Assembly: GCA_034190875.2 (NCBI GenBank)
Contig: CM067348.1
Location: 26,740,475 to 26,804,474, forward strand
Direction of reading: 5' to 3'
DNA length: 64,000 nucleotides
Origin: Urechis unicinctus
Lineage: Eukaryota; Annelida; Polychaeta; Xenopneusta; Urechidae
Under the pieces are notes generated by a model. That model was given only the letters and a program-made list of their open reading frames with translations, had not been told where the DNA came from and did not search any database. A program made the position numbers and the translations under genes. Position 1 is the first letter of the stretch; every line of letters begins with the position of its first letter. This document shows, piece after piece, positions 46,000 to 59,324 of this stretch.

Positions 46000-47280
46000 T
46001 TCAAGAAAGGGTCTGACCCTGAAGATGGGCATAAGTGTGGTTTATTGACACCGTCGACGTCCTCGTATTGACGCAGGTCTTCATAAAGAGGAATATCTTG
46101 CAGAAATGTATCTTTCTTATATTTAGCATAAACATATGATGATGAAGCATGTTCGTCACAAGTAAACTGAGGGTAAGATACATGTACGGATGACATGTGC
46201 TGTTTTTTACTGACGTCATGAGACGATGATCATTGCTTCGCCGAGAACAATTTCCTACGATCACAGTCATGTAAACATTAGGAATATATAAATGCATTGA
46301 ATTGGGAAAAAAGGGTTATATCCTAATTATGCATCGATTCAATATGAAGAATGAATGATGGTGAAAATAGCCATAACATACGTTAATCAGTACATTTATT
46401 TTTGCTCATGCCCATTCAATAACTCATAGTTCAGATATGTATCGAAATAATATTATTTGAAACTGAACAAATCTCGATCAAGGCTTATCCATCAATCTTT
46501 TACAATGGGTCACACTTAAAATCAAGGTTTAGAACTCAATGAACATGGCGAAGTGATATTAAATTAATCTAAAACGTAAACGTATATGCATAATACTCTG
46601 CTGCGTCTTCTGTCGTGCTGGCGTGTGAAGTGATCGTAAGACGGAGTATTTATTCCCATTTTCCACATGTGTGCCTCCGCACATAAAGTAGTATTACAAC
46701 ACCTCCCTCTTTTTGAAATTAACTAACAATGTTTTTAATTCGAAAGAAACTTGAGTAAACATTTTTTCTTAACAGTTGGCTTATTGGTATGTAACTCAAA
46801 AAACAACGTAGGTATGGACTGTGGTCCTCTAATAAACTTGGTAAGTATAGTTAGACGCATGCAAAACGAATCGGTCGGCTGCTAGTACGACCTGACCTAG
46901 TGGTGACTTGTGTCGGAGTTTATTCCCAACTTCCACATGTATGCCTCCGCACATAAAGTAGTATTACAACAGCGTGGATCCATTTAACATAATTAACCCG
47001 ACTCGGATGGATCCAAACTGTACTTCGGTATCCTGTCGTCACTAAACCATTCACATTGGCATTATCTATGACGGTCAGACTTGCGTTGTTATATGCTGCA
47101 CAAAAAATCAGCACTTTCAGGACTATATAGACGTGCGGCTAGTTCGTCGCAATAAGTAAAACATTGTTCTCTGGCGCCATCCTATAAGCATCCCAACGAG
47201 ACTTCCTCCGTGTTAACTGACGTCACCAGGAATATAACAACCCAGAATACCACATTTACACACATGTCACCGAAATACAT
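46000..47280 (-). pseudogene. b4: receptor pseudogene with nearly emptied LTR element
   Basis: The tail remnant 46000-46260 (YKKDTF, YEDLRQYEDV) is followed by the shared deletion. CTLD1 is split by element D and resumes at 46972 (WIHA, VNYVK, DNANVN, FCAAYNN), reaching the signal peptide ATG at 47280. As in b3, the alpha-type 5' exon and kB region are missing upstream. Confidence 0.8.
46626..46971 (-). mobile_element. LTR element D: same insertion, interior almost gone
   Basis: Left LTR 46626-46701 intact with GCGTG before it (46621-46625). Right LTR truncated, about 46914-46971, followed by GCGTG (46972-46976). Only about 210 bp of 3'-proximal interior remain. It is not a simple solo LTR, because both LTR ends and both target repeats persist; a deletion from interior into the 5' LTR explains it. 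Confidence 0.82.
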
Positions 47281-49559
47281 TTCGCTCTCATTTGCCTACG
47301 TCCTGCTGTCAACTAAGCCCTCATTTACAGCCTCGCTATGTAAAGTAGCTTAAGGCACCTCGTGAATACATAATCTATTTAAAGCCGCTGATAATGCGGT
47401 TGTATATCAAGGTCTGTTTGATGCTACCCTCCGATCATTGCGACAATGCGTTCAATTTATGAGCTGATATCTTTGTATCCAACAAATTCTTTGTACATAT
47501 AAATGTTCAGCATCGTACTGTCGTTATATGCTGGTTATATGCTACATTATGCGTGAGTGGAGGTCGGCACTGACGCCAAAGAGCTTGTAGCTACCCTAAG
47601 AGGGCTCACTCCGACTAGGCAGGCGGTGAGTATGTCAATGAGAGGTCTGCATGGCCCATACACGAAGCAGTGTACTAACGACGTGTGCTTGGTTTGTAAG
47701 TGCTTGTAATCCAAATACCAGATGTGTCCTGTCATTATAGTACGGAGTAGATTTCAAGTTCTACCTGCAGTATAATATTGGCACTGACTGGAACAAAAAT
47801 GCAAGATTTCATACTGTTGTGACGTTTCCCACAACATAAAATGCGCTGCTGTAAGAATGTATGAGGGTATTATTATCTTACATGCATGCAAAACAAATTC
47901 AGCTTACATTAAAACAATCTTCTTGTGGACCTTTCAATAGTATTGACTTAGGTCTACACTTGTGGAAAGTTTTATAGAATTTAGACATAGGTAGAACTGA
48001 TACAACTTCCCATCTAAGGTTTTTCTATGCTGTATAGTAGTTGCAGTAACTAACCAAAATAAAGGTATTACCTATAAGATTGTGCGCTGCACACATGTCA
48101 ATCACCAAAGTGCCTAAGTGATGTTAGATCTACCCATATATGTAAATACTTATTGGATTATGATTTGATTTTGGACGGTTTAGTCAAATGTCCAGTGCAT
48201 CTGCAGAAAGCAAAAAACGGCAACATTTCAAAACAACAAAAGACGGACCACGTTATTATTACGTTTTCCTTGGATAATCATGCGCGTTTTCAAAACATTA
48301 AAGTCACAGTACTGATAATGCGATGCATAATTCACTCAGCCGAAGCAATATTCTGACGAGTAGAATAAAGTTGATTTCCCCATCCCCTCCGACGTGAACA
48401 GCGTTTTGGGGCGTTTGCATGCTGCCCTTCCGATCCATGAGGCAATATTTCTGCTCCTCAGTTTTATGTGGATATATCTTTGTGCCTAACATATTGTGTG
48501 TTCACATAATTGTTCAGCAATCTATTGTGGTTATGCACTGGTGGTCTTCGTGACTCGGATAATCACGTTAAATGGCAATCTCGGAAAGGGGATGCAGCCG
48601 CCTGGTATGCTCACCAGTATCGTGCTTATACGCAGCTTATATTAAAACAATCTTCCGATGCATCTTTCATTAGTAATGATATAAGCATAAACTGGATATT
48701 TTTGTACTCGAACACCGTAGTTTTTTTGTGGAGGAAACAACACATTTCTACAATCGATCAAAAATGTAACGTCTAAGTATTCTGACATAGGTAGAACCTT
48801 CATACATTCTTTTTAGTAGGGTTTTTTTCCTTCGTTGATTCCTAAATGCAGTAAATATGCAACTTCGAGCTATTGACCCTTTGTCTATGATTAATAGACT
48901 GGAGTTATTTTGCTAGCTGACCACAAGTCAATCACTAAAAGGCCTCGGTGATATTAGATCTACCCATTCCTTTTAATGCCCATTTGATTATGATTTGAAT
49001 TTTATAGATCTAGGCATTCAAAGATTTAAAGGCGGATATATTTTGTAGTTCATGCTTGGAAGGGGTTAGGGCGGGTTGAAGTTGGAGTTCAATATTTGTG
49101 AACAGGTAAACAGTCTTGGCTGTTGTAGCTCAGCAGAAATTCAGAAGGCCGATTCGCCAACAAAAGCACTCTTTCTTTGGCATTGTGCAGCCTTCTAGAA
49201 ACGTTTAACTCGGTGCATTCACTAAAAACGCGTTTCCTATTAGCATGGGAAGAAATAAGCTCTCTTGGACCAAGGACCCACCAAGCCTCTAGGTTTCAAA
49301 ATCTAGGGACCGCCAGCCAAAGTTATGGGTCATTGATTCTACAACACATACGAATAGAAAACAAACCGTATAATCAACGTTATCTTTCCACCCTTAATTT
49401 AGTCGTGATAAGTAAGCTGATTAATTGCACTTTTTGCAGAGCTGTAAGCTAAGGATGCATTAACCATCACTTTAAAAAGTGGTTTCATTGTATACTGCTG
49501 GATGGTGCGTTTCTTGCATATTCGGAGACTATCTAGCACTTCTCTTATTATGTTGAATC
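47281..49559. other. inter-unit spacer, copy 4 (left part)
   Basis: Matches 26201-28509 closely. Decayed promoter block first, then the standard spacer. No gene supported. Confidence 0.45.
49177..49452 (+). other. 91-codon ORF of unknown status, spacer copy 4
   Basis: Same length as at 9804 and 15695. Unknown; see the shortened copy at 28124. Confidence 0.2.
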
Positions 49560-49910
49560 GTTGAAAACAACTACGTGAATGGTTAACAGTAATCACGTGG
49601 TTGTCATTAACCACGTGAATTGGTGACAATAATCCCGTGATTTGTTGACAATAATCCCGTGATTTGTTGACAATAATTAGCGAATTGTTGACAATAATCA
49701 CGTAAATTGATGACAATAACCTCGTGAATTGTTGACATTAATCACGTAAATTGATGACAATAACCTCGTGAATTGTTGACATTAATCACGTGAATTGTTA
49801 ACGAAACTCCCGTGAGTTGTTGACAATAATAAGCCAATTGTTGATAATAATAACGTACATTGATGACGTGATTTGGCGAATATAACCGCATGAATTGTTG
49901 ACAATAATCC
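49560..49910. repeat. minisatellite with ~22-bp unit, locus 4
   Basis: The longest of the four arrays. Its first half has nearly the same unit order as locus 2 and its second half resembles locus 3, consistent with recombination between arrays. Confidence 0.8.
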
Positions 49911-51396
49911 AGTGAATATTTTAAGTCGTTAAACCAAGGAACATATCACTGGACGTTTCCGTGTTCAAATGAGTGCTGCTTACACTGGTATACGCACCGG
50001 AAGTATTTCCGTGTCTGGTGCCAGTTAATGGTGCTCTTCTTCACACTGACGTTGGTGATGGCTGAATTAATTCTCGGTAATGTTTGACGATAAACATGAT
50101 GCAGATAGTAGTTAACGGATATAAAGTGTACCGATGCTGCTTTAAACAATGCTGAGGAGGGGGATGGCGAGTGACACGTAGGCCACTCGTGGACATGACC
50201 AAGCGGGGCACGTTATGATGCTGTTTTCACACTGTCCACGAACGCATGCAACCGCTTCTTCTTCACGTCTTCAATGATGGATAGATAACCATTGCACGTT
50301 GAAGGTTGCTAACCCGATGTTACCTTTCATTTCTCACTGATCATTTACCCAATACATTGTCTTTTATCTGACAATGCTTCTCATTCTAGATGATGATTAC
50401 ATTTATCGTTATCATACTTCAACACTCCATGATAAACGTACAACCCCCTTCAATAGGCGAGCAAACATCTCCAGATTCCAGGCTTATTCACTGTCGATCC
50501 CGTCACATCTAAATTTTTGCACTTATCATCAGAAACTGACCCATAATCAAATCTCATATATTCTGTATAATTTAATAAGCGATCCACATACAAATGAGTG
50601 ATCCACAAACATACGCAGTTCCGGAGGTTCAAGCGCTGATATCCTTATTTGTTAACTTGGAATGACCGTACATATTTGCTATTGTCCTAATGTAAAAATT
50701 TGATTCATAATATTTGTCACGTCCAATAAAACAATTAACTATTTTTGTAAAGTTTTTATTAATTATAAACAGAAAAGCACCTTTTTACTCGTCCCCTAGA
50801 AACATTTGAAAAGTTGATGTTCATGTACTGTACGGCCAGATATACAAAGCTTAAGTGAGAAGACTTATGGCATACCAAAAGCATAGTGTATAAAGCATGG
50901 TCACAAACACATTCCTTCCCTAGATACGTAATGCGAAGATAAGATGACGTGTAAGGAAACAAGAATGAGAAGCAATTTACAAATTGCCATCAAGTTCAAC
51001 ACCATTTGACTGGCTAAATGACTGAAAGTAACTTTTGGCTTTTTTTTTCTTTAAAAGTGTATTTGACAACTTGAATGTTAATTGTTTCATTTATCAGCAC
51101 AAACACCTACATCACCAAGCCCACCATTATCGGTTCAAATATATACTGAAGTATGTACGATTCATAAACTATGCAACACGATACGGTCATTGCTGTACAT
51201 CTGCAACACAATATGGCTCATATACCCCAAGTGCATATTTGGCGATTAATAAACAATTCAGAGTCCAATGGCACAAGCCTCACAATGCTTGCAAAACGAA
51301 AAAGGGGATCAAGAACTGGTCTGACCTTGGGTCAGATGGGAAAGGCCTTGGACCAATAATCTCTTCTACATAACTTGAAATGAAACTGCATGCTAT
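49911..51396. other. inter-unit spacer and a6 3' flank
   Basis: Standard spacer, matched at 16351-17852. Nothing else seen. Confidence 0.4.
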
Positions 51397-54300
51397 TCAA
51401 GAAAGGATCTGACCCTGAAGTTGCGCATACTGTGTTTGACCGGCACCGTTGACGTCCTCATACTGACGTAGGTCTTCATAAGCCTGGGAATCACCTTGAA
51501 GAGGAGAGACATCATGCTGAAATGTATCGTTCTCATATTCAGCATTGATATTTGACGATGAAGCATTAGCGGCACCAGTGTGCTGGGGGCTAGATACGTG
51601 TACGGATGACATGTGCTGATTGTTCCTGAGTTCATGAGACGCTGATGGTTGCTTTGCTGGATTCGTAGCCGAGGCCAATGCCCTACGATCACAGTCATTT
51701 AAACATAGGGAATATAAATACATTGAATCGGAAAAAGGGTTATTTTCTGATTATCCATAGATTGAAAGTTTGGAAGGGATGTTGGTAAAAACTGCAGTGG
51801 ACTTGCCTCTTGTAATGAATTAATGCAATGATGGAAACAGCAGCGACGAGGCAAGCAACAACAGCCACGGTGTAGGCCACAATGACTGCGAGCAAGTTGA
51901 AGCAGAACATCATATGACCACATGAACACTTTTGATATCGTTGTCTTTACACTTCACATATTGAGGTACTTTAAGGAACCTCAGGGCTAATTATTGGTTG
52001 GAAAATGTTACTAAGAGTATGAGTAGTTCCACATTATATTACTGGCTGATAACATAACTGGTGGAAAAAGGTTATAAGCAATACCAGTATTACTATCATT
52101 ACATAACTGGTTAATAATTCGATGAATGATGTAAGAAGTGTACACTGTTGACTGAACCGTTCGAGAAATCATCTTCAAAAAATCATTGATTTAGTTGATG
52201 CTAATGGAAAAGGTTTGAGAAAATCATTTCAGTCAATCAGGATAAGCAACGCGAGGAAAAGGATTTCAGATATCACCATGTGTGTCAACATTCTGTTGAA
52301 TGTTTCCTGTTGATGTGGTCAGATGGAAGGTTTGGTATTTGGCTACAGCACACACACCGAATTAAGAAGTCATACCTCATGTGAAAAAACACATGCTAGG
52401 TTGCATATAGGTATCTAAGAATATAGTAGTTTCAGGTATTGATAAAATTTGGTGTACAACTTCGTTCTGAAAGAGTCAATTAATAGAACACGGTGCGACT
52501 CCTCCCGGCGTTATGTTGCTGGATGATTTTAAGATCATGAGGTTACCAACAGGGGTGCAATGGTACTGTTTTGGGCCCATGTCAAATGAATGGTTCATAT
52601 GAATGTCACAAAGCGAAATAACACAATATGAAAACATACCATCATCACTAGTAATCAGGAAGCTGTCATCGGTCGTTTGCTGTGGATTTGCATATGTAAC
52701 TGCAGAGCACATACAAATTGCGTTGCATCGCAATAAATATTACAGAAAATACTAAATTTGGCATAAATGTTTTCAATAAGTAGTAAATCAGGCGTTTAGT
52801 GCTGAACTCGTTCTCCTAATGGGTAATATGTTATTCGAAAGCAGTCTCAACTCGTACTGGGTGTGTGCTGTATTCACTTTTCTCACACACAGGCGTATAA
52901 TTATTTCCAGAGTAAGTGATCAACTTTTTCAAACTAATAAAGAATCATTCACGATTGTAGAGTGTTAGTATGCTCAACTCACCTTGTTCACACACAGGAG
53001 GATACTTATTCCCTGAGCAAGCGACGGACTTCCATTGACCAGTACTCAGCTCCACAACAGCGCAGTCATGCCTTGTGATGGGATGGCCTGTTTTCCAGTT
53101 GTTGTATTTCATATGACCAAGAACTGGGCCTACTTTGTAAGATCACAAAAAATCACACAATGTAATAACAGTACAAATAAGCGACGATAGGCGAAACAAC
53201 TGTTGTGGTTAGAAGAATCTCTCCCCAACACGTCCACTTATTAGACATTCGTACCATTTACGTTATCTTTCCACACCCACAGCTGGTTTGTGACGTCTAT
53301 CCAGTATGTACTTCCTGTTGGACTTCCTGCCAGGCTGCCGTTTAGAATGTCACTGAACTCGGGGTTTATGTCCACAGAGAGTAGATCGCTGTTGTGGTCT
53401 ACAGCACAGTAATACCGGGCTGTGTACCAGTTGGCCGCGGATCTCGCACCGACAACAGCACACATGTCCCCTACAAGCGTCCCTGGACACGTTCCACCTG
53501 GATGAATTGGAATCGAATACGCGATTGAAAATTTTTATGCACCCATAAAGTTGCTGTGGGTCATTGGGAGCATAATATGTAACAATTACATATGAGCAAG
53601 AATATGTTTGCAACATATATTTAGAGTGAGACGTTGGCACGAGCATGAAACGATATAACATTCTAATGCGAATATAATACAGTTATTATGGGATTATCTC
53701 CTAATAAAATATGGCATGATGAACATTAAAATGGAATAGGACGGACACCATTAACTTATCTTCCTCATGTTATTACATTCGTTAATCAGTACATTGATTT
53801 TTGCTCATGCTCACCAGTAAACTCACAATCTCCCATTCAATAACTCATAGTTCAGAAATGTGTGGAAATAACATTATTTGAAACTGAATCAATCTCGATC
53901 AACAGCTTATCCATCAAACTTTTAAAATCAAGGTTGAGTACTCAATAAACATGGTGAAGCGTGATTAAATAAATATATATGCATGTCAACCTTCAGGAAA
54001 TGTATTGGGTGGAAATTACTTAAAACCTAAAATATTTTTATCAATGAAACGGCTTATCCGTCAAACTTCCAACAGGACACACTTACAGGCAAAGAAGAAA
54101 ACCTTATCCAAGTGGCAGAGCGTGATTAAATTCGTTAAGCATATTCAGATATATGTATGTTAACCTTTTGATGTCCAGTTTCGTCCACATAGATATCCGT
54201 GAGTTTCGTCACACATGCCCGACTTGAAGCCATCACGCGTGCTAAACATTGCGCAGTCATTACCGTGGAAAATAAGCGAATCTTTGTAATACTCTTGTGC

Positions 54301-54853
54301 GTCCTCTGTCGTGCTGGCGTGGATCCATCTATCATACTTGATCAGACGCAGACGGATCCAAGCTTGACCAGCACTTCCTGTGTTTAATAAAACATTCACG
54401 TTGGCATTGTCTATGATGGCCAGACTTGAGTCGTTAGTAGTGGCACAAATGTCCACTGCTGCCGGCTTTAATAGTTTTGCTGCTTCTCCGTCATGATATG
54501 TAAAACATCGTTTTCGTGCGCCATCCTGTAAGCATCCCAACGAGACTTCCTCCATCCTGACTGACATCACCAGAAGTAACACAACCCAGAATACCACATT
54601 TACAACTATGTCACCAAAATACATTTCGTTCTCATTTGCCTATATCCTGCTGTCAACTTAGACCTCATTTACCGCTTCCTGTGTACACATAAGCGCGAGA
54701 TTGATGAAGGATTTCAATTGAATCTGTTGCAATTTGATCCTCACTACACAGTTACACAATCAGTAATCCTCGAGGTACGTCGTAAGGGTTGTTCCTCTCG
54801 TACAGCCTATGTTCTTCCATAAGAGCAGGAATGACCCAAATATGCCACTCACC
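51397..54853 (-). pseudogene. a6: C-type-lectin-like receptor, intact ectodomain exons but broken 3' half
   Basis: Exons: 5' exon donor 54853, CTLD1 54165-54624 (open, six cysteines), CTLD2 53255-53497 and 52983-53129 (open), third domain about 52501-52699, a damaged exon 52030-52180, transmembrane 51807-51951, tail 51397-51682. Breaks: the third-domain donor is GGGAG|GAG instead of GGAG|GTG; the next exon has W to C and an extra base; the transmembrane exon has two extra bases (145 nt) that shift the frame. The tail itself is intact (YENDTF, YEDLRQYEDV, YAQL). The 52200-52960 part is far more diverged than its flanks and carries a second, decayed CTLD2 fragment at 52790-52925: a mosaic copy. 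It might still make a secreted two-CTLD form. Confidence 0.75.
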
Positions 54854-54934
54854 TCAATGCATACACTCGTTTAAAGGCCGTAGTCACGGGATTGGCAGCG
54901 CGATAGGCGATGTGTCGACGAATGTTTTAAAGTT

Positions 54935-54945
54935 GGGGTTTCCCC
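54935..54945. promoter_or_regulatory. NF-kB/Rel-type site GGGGTTTCCCC (proximal, a6)
   Basis: 311 bp upstream of the a6 ATG, the same spacing as in a5; TTTAAAAC follows on the minus strand. Confidence 0.5.
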
Positions 54946-55843
54946 CTGTAATATAAAAAGTAGCTTAAGGCACCTCGCCTTTACATTATCTATATATAGC
55001 TGGTATTCACATATCTGTATTTGAAAGTCAATTTCTGACATTCCAGTTCAACATGCACCATTCTTTTTGAATGATTTCATTCCAATCCTTTCAGCAATAT
55101 CTCTACTTCTCGCCATTGGTGAAGGTCTATTTATGTGGTTTTATATTTGTGTCTAATATATCCTGTGTAAATATAATTGTTCCGCAATCTATCCTGGTTA
55201 CATGTTGGTGAATCAATGCTTCATGCGAGAGCATCAGTAGCAACCGACACCTGATCCGCGAAGTAACGACGCATACTACGGTGTGGGTTAGTACATGTAA
55301 TCCACTAACAGGTGACTCCTGTCTAGACGTTATGGGGTGGGTTAGCTTTCATACTCTACCTGCAGTATCATATTGACACTGCATGCAACAATAATACAAG
55401 ATTTCATACTCTTGAAATCTGTTTTAGTACACTATAAAGTGGGCTATTGTAAGACCACGAGAGGGCATTACTCTCTGACATGCATGCAAAAGAAATGCAG
55501 CTTGCATTAAAACTTTCCTCCTGTGGACCTTCCAATGGTAATGACTTAAGTCTATATTTGATCTATACATATACACTTCGGAAAGTTTAAAAGAATTGAC
55601 CTGTACAAATGCGGCAGATTTTTGAAACAACGTAACACAAGACCACATTCGATCAGGTATACTTAATGAAATATTAGTTCAGTGCATCTGCAGAAAACTA
55701 AATTAGACATTTATTTCACATCAGCGAAAGACATTATGTATATGTTCCGTCAGAAGGACATACGCTATGACCGTTTTCAAAGTCATAGTACTGATGCGTG
55801 ATTCACTCAGCCGTGGCGAGGTTGTGACGAGTACGTCAATGTT

Positions 55844-55854
55844 GGGGTTTCCCC
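55844..55854. promoter_or_regulatory. NF-kB/Rel-type site GGGGTTTCCCC (distal type)
   Basis: Distal block as at 4708; 65 bp before the plus-strand ORF at 55919. Confidence 0.4.
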
Positions 55855-55918
55855 CTTCAAGTGAACAGTAGCATGATGCACCTATGTACTGCTAACTCGA
55901 TTTTGAGATGTTGATAAC

Positions 55919-56215
55919 ATGGTTGTATTCGAGGATCCTCAATTGAAAATCAAGTCTAACATAAACCATTCTGTTTGCATACTACACTTCCGATCTATGA
56001 GACAATATCTCTGCTTCTCAATGCTATTAATGTTGCGGTCTGTGTATTTAGTTATATCTTTATGTTTGACATATCTTGTGTTCATGCAAATGTTCGGCAA
56101 TCTATTGCAGTTATGCGCTAGTGAATCGTCGGAACATGAAGCCTGTTCTTGCGGTGAAGTGGCGGTGCCTTTAGACCCACAGTTGTCGATCCCAAGGTTT
56201 GAAAACCTGAATTAA
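55919..56215 (+). other. 98-codon ORF of unknown status, spacer copy 4
   Basis: Fourth copy with the same start, stop and length. Unknown function. Confidence 0.25.
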
Positions 56216-57167
56216 TCTTCGTGACTCAGATGATCACAGAATATCACAGTACAAGCCCAAGATCATCAAGCCCACCATTATCGATTAAAATATATACTGA
56301 CGTATGTACAATTCGTAAACCTGCAACACAATATCGCTCATATACCCCCAGTTTATACTTAGCGCGAAATAATTAATTCAAAGTACAATGGTACAAGCTA
56401 CAAGAGCGGCATTGCCTATCGATTTATACATGCCTGCAAGAAGAACAAGTGGATCAAGAAATCGTTTGAATTGGGGTCAGATATAAAAATCCTTGCACCA
56501 ATAATCTCTTCTATATAACTGGAAATGGAAGTGCTTTTTATCCAAGAAAGGGGTCTGACCCTGAAGATGGGCACAAGTGTGGTTTACTGACACCGTCGAC
56601 GTCCTCGTATTGACGCAGGTCTTCATAAAGAGGAATATCTTGCAGAAATGTATCTTTCTTATATTTAGCATAAACATATGATGATGAAGCATGTTCGTCA
56701 CAAGTAAACTGAGGGTAAGATACATGTACGGATGACATGTGCTGTTTTTTACTGACGTCATGAGACGATGATCATTGCTTCGCCGAGCCCAATTTCCTAC
56801 GACCACGGTCATGTAAACATTAGGAATATATAAATGCATTGAATTGGGAAAAAAGGGTTATTTCCTAATTATGCATCGACTCAATATGAAGAATGAATGA
56901 TGGTGAAAATAGCCATAACATACGTTAATCAGTACATTTATTTTTGCTCATGCCCATTCAATAACTCATAGTTCAGATATGTATCGAAATAACATTATTT
57001 GAAACTGAACAAATCTCGATCAAGGCTTATCCATCAATCTTTTACAATGGGTCACACTTAAAATCAAGGTTTAGAACTCAATGAACATGGCGAAGTGATA
57101 TTAAATTAATCTAAAACGTAAACGTATATGCATAATACTCTGCTGCGTCTTCTGTCGTGCTGGCGTG

Positions 57168-57243
57168 TGAAGTGATCGTAAGACGGAGTATTTATTCCCA
57201 TTTTCCACATGTGTGCCTCCGCACATAAAGTAGTATTACAACA
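57168..57243 (-). repeat. 3' LTR of element E
   Basis: 76 bp; polypurine tract adjacent at 57244-57256 (minus-strand AAAAAGAGGGAGA). Confidence 0.85.
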
Positions 57244-57466
57244 TCTCCCTCTTTTTGAAATTAACTAACAATGTTTTTTATTAAAAAGAAACTTGAATAA
57301 AAATTTGTTTCTTAACAGTTGGCTTATTGGTATGTAACTCAAAAAACAACGTAGGTATGGACTGTGGTCCTCTAATAAACTTGGTAAGTATAGTTAGGCG
57401 TCTGCAAAACGAATCGGTCGGCTGCTAGTACGACCTGACCTAATGACAAACATCTCGTTGTTTAGA

Positions 57467-58660
57467 CCATACGGAATCTTTGTACCGGCACATGATGTCC
57501 ATACCTCCCAAGCATATGATGGTTGTATCATTGTAGGCAGTAAGCTTTGCTTTGACTGGCTGGATGCGTGATCTCCAGTCATCACCATACATTTGCTTGA
57601 TGGTGCAGAGAGGCAGGGTACTAGCCCCGGCTCCGGTGTCAATCTTCAGTCGGAGTTGCATCACTCCTAGTAGGTCTGGACGCATGATATCAATGGTTGT
57701 GAATGCCTCGTTTTTCGATTTTGTGTCAGTGGCGGTCGCATCTGACACGGTGATGGAGTAAAACACTCCCTCTGAGGGGTCATCACTTAGATTGGCCGGG
57801 TTGTCCTCCCAAGCTTGTTCAGCATTGGCATCATTGTCATCGGTCACGTGGTCCACCTTCCTATTGGTACAGTACCCCGTGCTATCTCTTGGGTTGCGCG
57901 AAGTTGACCAGCTGCGCTTTGGTGATTTGCTTCGTGGTATCATGGAGGACCTGTTTTGGCATTGCTTGATCTTAGTCTTCCTGCAATATTTTGCCCAGTG
58001 GCCCTTTGCACCGCAAGATTTGCACGTGTCATTACATGCTGGGCATCTGCGTGGCGGATGGGAGAGGCCGCAATTGGAGCCAGCTCTTTTTGGCTGGCGT
58101 ATGGCATCTACAGCTGTATTGCTAGCAGCGTTGTCTAGGGTCTGTAGACATGTTTGGCTCGTCGCCACGGCTTTGTATTTGCGTCCATTGCTTAAAAGCG
58201 TGAATCCGTTCAGTCTGTGAAGGAGGTCTTTCTGGAAAGCCTCAAAGGGCGTTGATGCAACCACCAGCTCTAGCACATGTTCAGTAAGCTTGCAAGGCTA
58301 GAAATCGCACTGTTTGGCCTTTTCGCGGCACCTCGTGACAAATAAAACTAGGGGTTCACTTTGTTTCTGCTTGTATCTCATTAACTCTAATCTATGAATT
58401 CGAAAATTAACTTTGACCTTTAATTGGTCTTCAAACAGTTTCCACAGTCTTTGTAGGTCATTTAGTTCATAATTAGTTAAGCCTGATGAGTTTATCATTT
58501 TCAGTCCTTCGTTGTCCACTGCAGTCTTTATCTTCACTGAAGTTTTCTTGTTGTCAACAACTTTGTTGTCCAGCAGGCACAGGGACAAACACTGTTTGAA
58601 ACGTTTGAACTCCTCTGGCAAGTCTGCTGCGTCCCAACACATTTCCGGGTATTTCGGCAT
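57467..58660 (-). pseudogene. gag: gag-protease remnant of element E
   Basis: The capsid N-terminal frame 58298-58660 ends at TAG after KQCDF. The following codons stay in the same frame through LTEHVLELVVASTPFEAF, the CCHC knuckle (CKSCGAKGHWAKYC) and DTGA. So the only break in the main part is one stop codon, also present in A and B. Pol after protease is missing. Confidence 0.8.
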
Positions 58661-59248
58661 GGTGAACTGGTAGCTAGTCTATGGTGCACAGTTCTGGTCG
58701 GCAGAGTGATATATATCTTCAGGTTGCTCGGTGACACACCATGTGCGTAGTGATACAGTCAAATGTCAAACACAGTTTTGCTGTTGGAAATACCGAGCAG
58801 TTAACTTCTGCGTAGTATTGTATCCCTACGCGTCGTTGCAACACAGGAAATCTTTATTCTTGGCAAGGTTTAGCTGGGTTATGCTCGTCGTTGTACGGCG
58901 AATCTGGGTAGTCAATGATAGGTAGGCCTCGTAGCGTAGACCATAGACCTCCGTATGGTACGCGGCCGTCGTGGTGGCGCACCGTTGGCTTCGGTGGATG
59001 CTATGTACAGCGTTAGTGGTCGCTGTGCTCAGCACGCAGTCTGGGCTGCTCCTTGTGCCAAGTATTTGTTGTCGGTCTTCCGACTCACAGTTATTGGTGA
59101 TCGGTGAAAAATCTCTGGCCTTAAGTCGACGAGTTGTACGGGAATAATTTGCTATTCTCGGGCTGATGGTCGATTGTGACCCCTTATCAGTCACTAGGCC
59201 GAAATTATGAGTTTGAAGCGATATTTGTAGCCTTTTCGGCTGCCACCA

Positions 59249-59324
59249 TGAAGTGATCGTAAGACAGAGTATTTATTCCCAACTTCCACATGTATGCCTC
59301 CGCACATAAAGTAGTATTACAACA
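59249..59324 (-). repeat. 5' LTR of element E
   Basis: 76 bp; the minus-strand primer-binding site TGGTGGCAGC directly follows it (59239-59248). Confidence 0.85.

Larger units (their letters stand above)
57168..59324 (-). mobile_element. LTR retrotransposon E (same insertion), RT and integrase deleted
   Basis: LTRs 57168-57243 and 59249-59324 (76 bp), GCGTG at 57163-57167 and 59325-59329. Best preserved gag of the five, keeping 15 bases lost in A and B. The interior ends after the protease start exactly as in B. Confidence 0.88.

Noticed and set aside
46626-46971. Solo LTR from LTR-LTR recombination
   Set aside because: Two LTR portions and some interior remain, so a deletion is the better explanation.
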